Assembly: GCA_910575555.1 (NCBI GenBank)
Contig: CAJTFX010000027.1
Span: 1 to 64,000 of the forward strand
Length of the DNA stretch: 64,000 nt
DNA from: Lachnospiraceae bacterium
Lineage (GTDB): Bacteria; Bacillota; Clostridia; Lachnospirales; Lachnospiraceae
Reading direction: 5' to 3'
Part shown: positions 61,854 through 64,000 of the stretch, piece by piece
Layout of the letters: every line of letters begins with the position of its first letter
How positions within the stretch are numbered: the first letter of the stretch is position 1
Position numbers and translations under genes: made by a program
The notes under the pieces: generated by a model
What the model was told of the DNA's origin: nothing
The model's input: the letters and a program-made list of their open reading frames with translations, nothing else
The model's database searches: none

Positions 61854-61862
61854 TGTTATAAT
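61854..61862 (+). promoter_or_regulatory. Extended -10 promoter of the amidase gene
   Basis: TGT-TATAAT (61854-61862) without a clear -35, about 50 bases before GTG 61914. Confidence 0.4.
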
Positions 61863-61913
61863 AAATAACAGAAAACAGGCGGACAATAGACAAAAAGAGT
61901 GGAGAGAAGTACA

Positions 61914-62684
61914 GTGACCAGTGAAGAAAGAAGAAGGAGAGACAAATATCTGGCCAGAAAAAGGCGCAGAAAACGGAGAAGGACTATACAGATTGCTAAG
62001 CGGGCCGCGATTGTGGGCTTTGGCATATTTTTGATTGTATTTGGAGTTACAAGGATTTTTCAAAGGGATTCGGCGCCGGATGAAGTGCAGGCCAAAAAAG
62101 AAGCGCCCAAGACTGTTCAGAAGGAGAAAGAAGAGCAAAAGGGATTTCAGCAGAAGGTGATTGCCCAGACTCCGGAGTTTAAAGTGGATCTGCTGACGCC
62201 CAATCCATATTCCAGGCCCCAGACAGCAATCGAGGCGGTGAAGGGGATTGTGGTTCATTACACAGCCAATCCGGGAACCACGGCGGCTCAGAACCGAAGC
62301 TATTTTGAGAGCCTGAAGGATACCCAAAAGACAAAGGCAAGCAGCCATTTTGTGGTGGGACTGGAGGGAGAGGTGATTCAGTGTATTCCCAGTACGGAGA
62401 TGTCCTATGCCTCCAATGACCGCAATGTGGACACCCTTTCCATTGAGTGCTGCCACATGGATGAGACGGGGCAGTTTACCCAGGAAACCTATGATTCCCT
62501 GGTGGAGCTGACCGCATGGCTCTGCGGGAAATTTAACCTTCCGGTGGAGGACGTCATCCGGCATTACGATGTGACTGGAAAGGAATGCCCAATTTACTAC
62601 GTGAAAAATGAAGATGCCTGGACACGTTTCAAGGAAGATGTGCAGAAATATCTGGATACATATGGAACGGAACCAGAAAAATAG
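61914..62684 (+). CDS. Membrane-anchored N-acetylmuramoyl-L-alanine amidase (Amidase_2)
   Basis: 256 residues from GTG 61914 with GGAGAG eight bases upstream; GTG 61899 is in frame. A very basic N-terminus (ARKRRRKRRRT) is followed by one membrane segment (about 29-47) that anchors it outside. The amidase domain has zinc-ligand candidates His in GIVVHYTANPG and His in VIRHYDVTGKECP, with SIECCHMDETG between. It cleaves the amide between MurNAc and L-alanine. Likely functions in cell-wall remodelling or spore-related turnover. Confidence 0.85.
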   Translation: MTSEERRRRDKYLARKRRRKRRRTIQIAKRAAIVGFGIFLIVFGVTRIFQRDSAPDEVQAKKEAPKTVQKEKEEQKGFQQKVIAQTPEFKVDLLTPNPYSRPQTAIEAVKGIVVHYTANPGTTAAQNRSYFESLKDTQKTKASSHFVVGLEGEVIQCIPSTEMSYASNDRNVDTLSIECCHMDETGQFTQETYDSLVELTAWLCGKFNLPVEDVIRHYDVTGKECPIYYVKNEDAWTRFKEDVQKYLDTYGTEPEK

Positions 62685-62689
62685 AAAAA

Positions 62690-62742
62690 AACTGCCCCAG
62701 GAAGGAGTGTACAGACAATTCCTTTCCGGAGCAGTTCTTTTT
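62690..62742 (+). terminator. Terminator after the amidase gene
   Basis: AACTGC (62690-62695) with GCAGTT (62731-62736) and inner AGGAAGGA/TTCCTTTC-type pairing, then CTTTTTC. Confidence 0.75.
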
Positions 62743-62839
62743 CGGGAAATAAACAGCCCTATTGCCAAATAAAGGATAATCAAGTACAATGGATAAGCAG
62801 AAATGGGAGTTCCAAAATTCAACAGAACAGGAGAGCCAT

Positions 62840-64000
62840 ATGATAAGGGAACAATACGAAAGCCTGAAAACAGGAAAAAATCTGAGAAAAGACCTGATTG
62901 CGCTGAAACAGGAATTGAAACAGGAGGAAGCCAGGGAAGAATTGCTGAAGCTGCTTGAGGGAGATTACAGGATTTTTACAGAGCTTTTGAGCCATGAGGA
63001 ACCGAAAGTGCGGGGAAATGCAGCCCTGATACTGGGCAGACTGGGACAGGAAGATTTTACTGCTCCGTTATATGAAGCATATGGAAAAGAAGAAAAGCTT
63101 TTTATCAAAAGCAGCTATCTGTCCGCCCTGGCAAAACTGGATTGTTCAGAATATCTGCCCCGGCTGAAGGAACGGCTGGCAGAACTGGAAGCTTATCAGC
63201 CCGCGGCGGAAGAAGAGAAGCATATCCGGGAAGAGCTTAAAAGCCTCCGGGCCATTGTGCATCGGGAAGAGCCGCTGAAAAAGCACGTATTTCAGGGATA
63301 TGACGAGACTTATGAAGTGATTCTGACTACCGGAAGGCAGTATCAGCAAGTTACGGCGGAACAGGTCAAAAACGGGGACACGGCTGTGTTAAAAAGCGGA
63401 GTCCGGGTGGTGACCAGCCATATCAGGCCCATACTGGAAATTCCCACTTACCGGGAAATGCTGTTTCCGCTGAATCAAAAGAGGCTGAAACCGGAGCCGA
63501 AGCCAGCGGCAAAAGCATTGGCTGAATCGAACCTGTTGGAATTACTGGACAAGGCCCATCAGGCCAGTGACAATTACCGCTTCCGTCTGGGAATCCAAAG
63601 CCGGATGCCCCTGAATAAACGCAGTGATTTTGCCAAAAAATGCGGGTTTGCATTGGAACAGGAAACCGGCCGCAGGCTGTGCAATTCCCCTTCAGATTAC
63701 GAGGTGGAAATCCGTCTGGTGGAAGGACGGGAAGGGACGTTTTTGCCGTTGGTGAAGCTGTATACATTCCGGGAGCAGCGGTTTGCCTACCGAAAACGCG
63801 CAGTGGCCGCTTCCATACGGCCGGAACAGGCGGCGCTGATTGCATACCTGGCCAAACCGTATCTGGCAAAGCAGGCGCAGATTCTGGACCCGTTCTGCGG
63901 CGTGGGGACGATGCTGCTGGAACGGGACAGAGTATGTCCGGCCAGGATGATGTATGGAATCGACACCTTCGGAGAAGCCATTGACGGAGCCTGGGAGAAT
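62840..64000 (+). CDS. HEAT-repeat/RNA-methyltransferase-like protein (runs off the window)
   Basis: The frame is open for 387 codons from ATG 62840 (AGGAG about six bases before; ATG 62789 is an in-frame alternative) to the last base, so the 3' end is missing. The N-terminal 120 residues look like HEAT-type helical repeats (HEEPKVRGNAALILGRLG). The middle may hold a THUMP-like region. The end begins a methyltransferase fold with ILDPFCGVGTMLLERDRV, the SAM-binding motif of the UPF0020/Trm14-like RNA guanine methyltransferases. Similar fusions are common in Lachnospiraceae. The substrate is unknown. Confidence 0.75.
   Translation, partial: MIREQYESLKTGKNLRKDLIALKQELKQEEAREELLKLLEGDYRIFTELLSHEEPKVRGNAALILGRLGQEDFTAPLYEAYGKEEKLFIKSSYLSALAKLDCSEYLPRLKERLAELEAYQPAAEEEKHIREELKSLRAIVHREEPLKKHVFQGYDETYEVILTTGRQYQQVTAEQVKNGDTAVLKSGVRVVTSHIRPILEIPTYREMLFPLNQKRLKPEPKPAAKALAESNLLELLDKAHQASDNYRFRLGIQSRMPLNKRSDFAKKCGFALEQETGRRLCNSPSDYEVEIRLVEGREGTFLPLVKLYTFREQRFAYRKRAVAASIRPEQAALIAYLAKPYLAKQAQILDPFCGVGTMLLERDRVCPARMMYGIDTFGEAIDGAWEN

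Noticed and set aside
61830-62822. 330-codon minus-strand open frame
   Set aside because: It covers the amidase gene in antisense, and the amidase has clear motifs. The frame shows no family signature.
1-64000. CRISPR arrays, rRNA, tRNA genes or phage modules
   Set aside because: No regularly spaced repeats, tRNA-like cloverleaf, rRNA sequence or phage structural genes were recognised on reading through the window.

Overview
The window looks like the chromosome of an anaerobic, low-to-mid-GC Firmicute, most likely a gut Clostridium or Lachnospiraceae relative. The signs are strong AGGAGG-type ribosome binding sites, anaerobic-type cobalamin genes, several radical SAM enzymes, DeoR/PTS sugar operons and RRNPP-type regulators. 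No rRNA, tRNA or CRISPR array was found. Base composition splits the window in two. About 1-22.1 kb is visibly AT-rich and reads as an acquired island; about 22.4-64 kb has a higher GC content and ordinary housekeeping or accessory operons.

Island (1-22.1 kb). A decayed ispH fragment marks the left edge. Next come two tandem HTH/TPR regulators of the Rgg/PlcR (RRNPP) kind. Convergent with the second is a 39-codon minus-strand gene with a good ribosome binding site and a signal-peptide-like product, which I interpret as the cognate peptide pheromone. The intergenic region also holds a near-consensus promoter followed by a terminator-like leader hairpin. Behind it runs an almost continuous operon of about 18 genes (2391-22082). 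It encodes a U32-family Fe-S protein, an ATP-grasp ligase, an MFS exporter, four radical SAM enzymes (three related, with CX7CX2C motifs), an SbnA/CysK-like PLP enzyme, a methyltransferase, two BtrH-like acyltransferases, a BtrK-like PLP decarboxylase, a lone acyl carrier protein, two KAS III-like proteins, a NadE-like amide synthetase, an adenylate-forming ligase and a UvrA-like protein without the UvrB-binding region. The ATP-grasp/ACP/decarboxylase/BtrH set is the logic by which the butirosin side chain is built on a carrier protein. The UvrA-like gene resembles self-resistance proteins of DNA-acting antibiotics. My inference is a peptide-regulated cluster for an undescribed, possibly DNA-targeting small molecule. 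I do not recognise its product.

22.4-46 kb. A ribose-type ABC sugar operon (TIM-barrel isomerase, lipoprotein, RbsA-, RbsC- and RbsK-like proteins, DeoR regulator) is followed by an XRE-regulated ABC exporter operon. Then come a DUF3795/WYL-regulator pair with a clear operator, a pair of inverted MITE-like elements, a GyrI-like protein, a decayed DHFR-family gene, a DeoR-controlled mannitol-type PTS with a SorE-like dehydrogenase, an AAA/PD-(D/E)XK protein, and a two-component system with an ABC exporter.

46-64 kb. Cobalamin/tetrapyrrole genes (cobD, cobQ, cobO, cbiC, sirC, hemB, hemL) are interrupted twice: by a chemotaxis receptor, and by a block holding a hybrid histidine kinase, an orphan solute-binding lipoprotein and an EF-G/TetM-like GTPase fused to a NYN nuclease domain. 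An amidase and an RNA-methyltransferase-like gene running off the right edge close the window. An 83-base structured repeat occurs twice in opposite orientation, once inside the island and once before cobQ.
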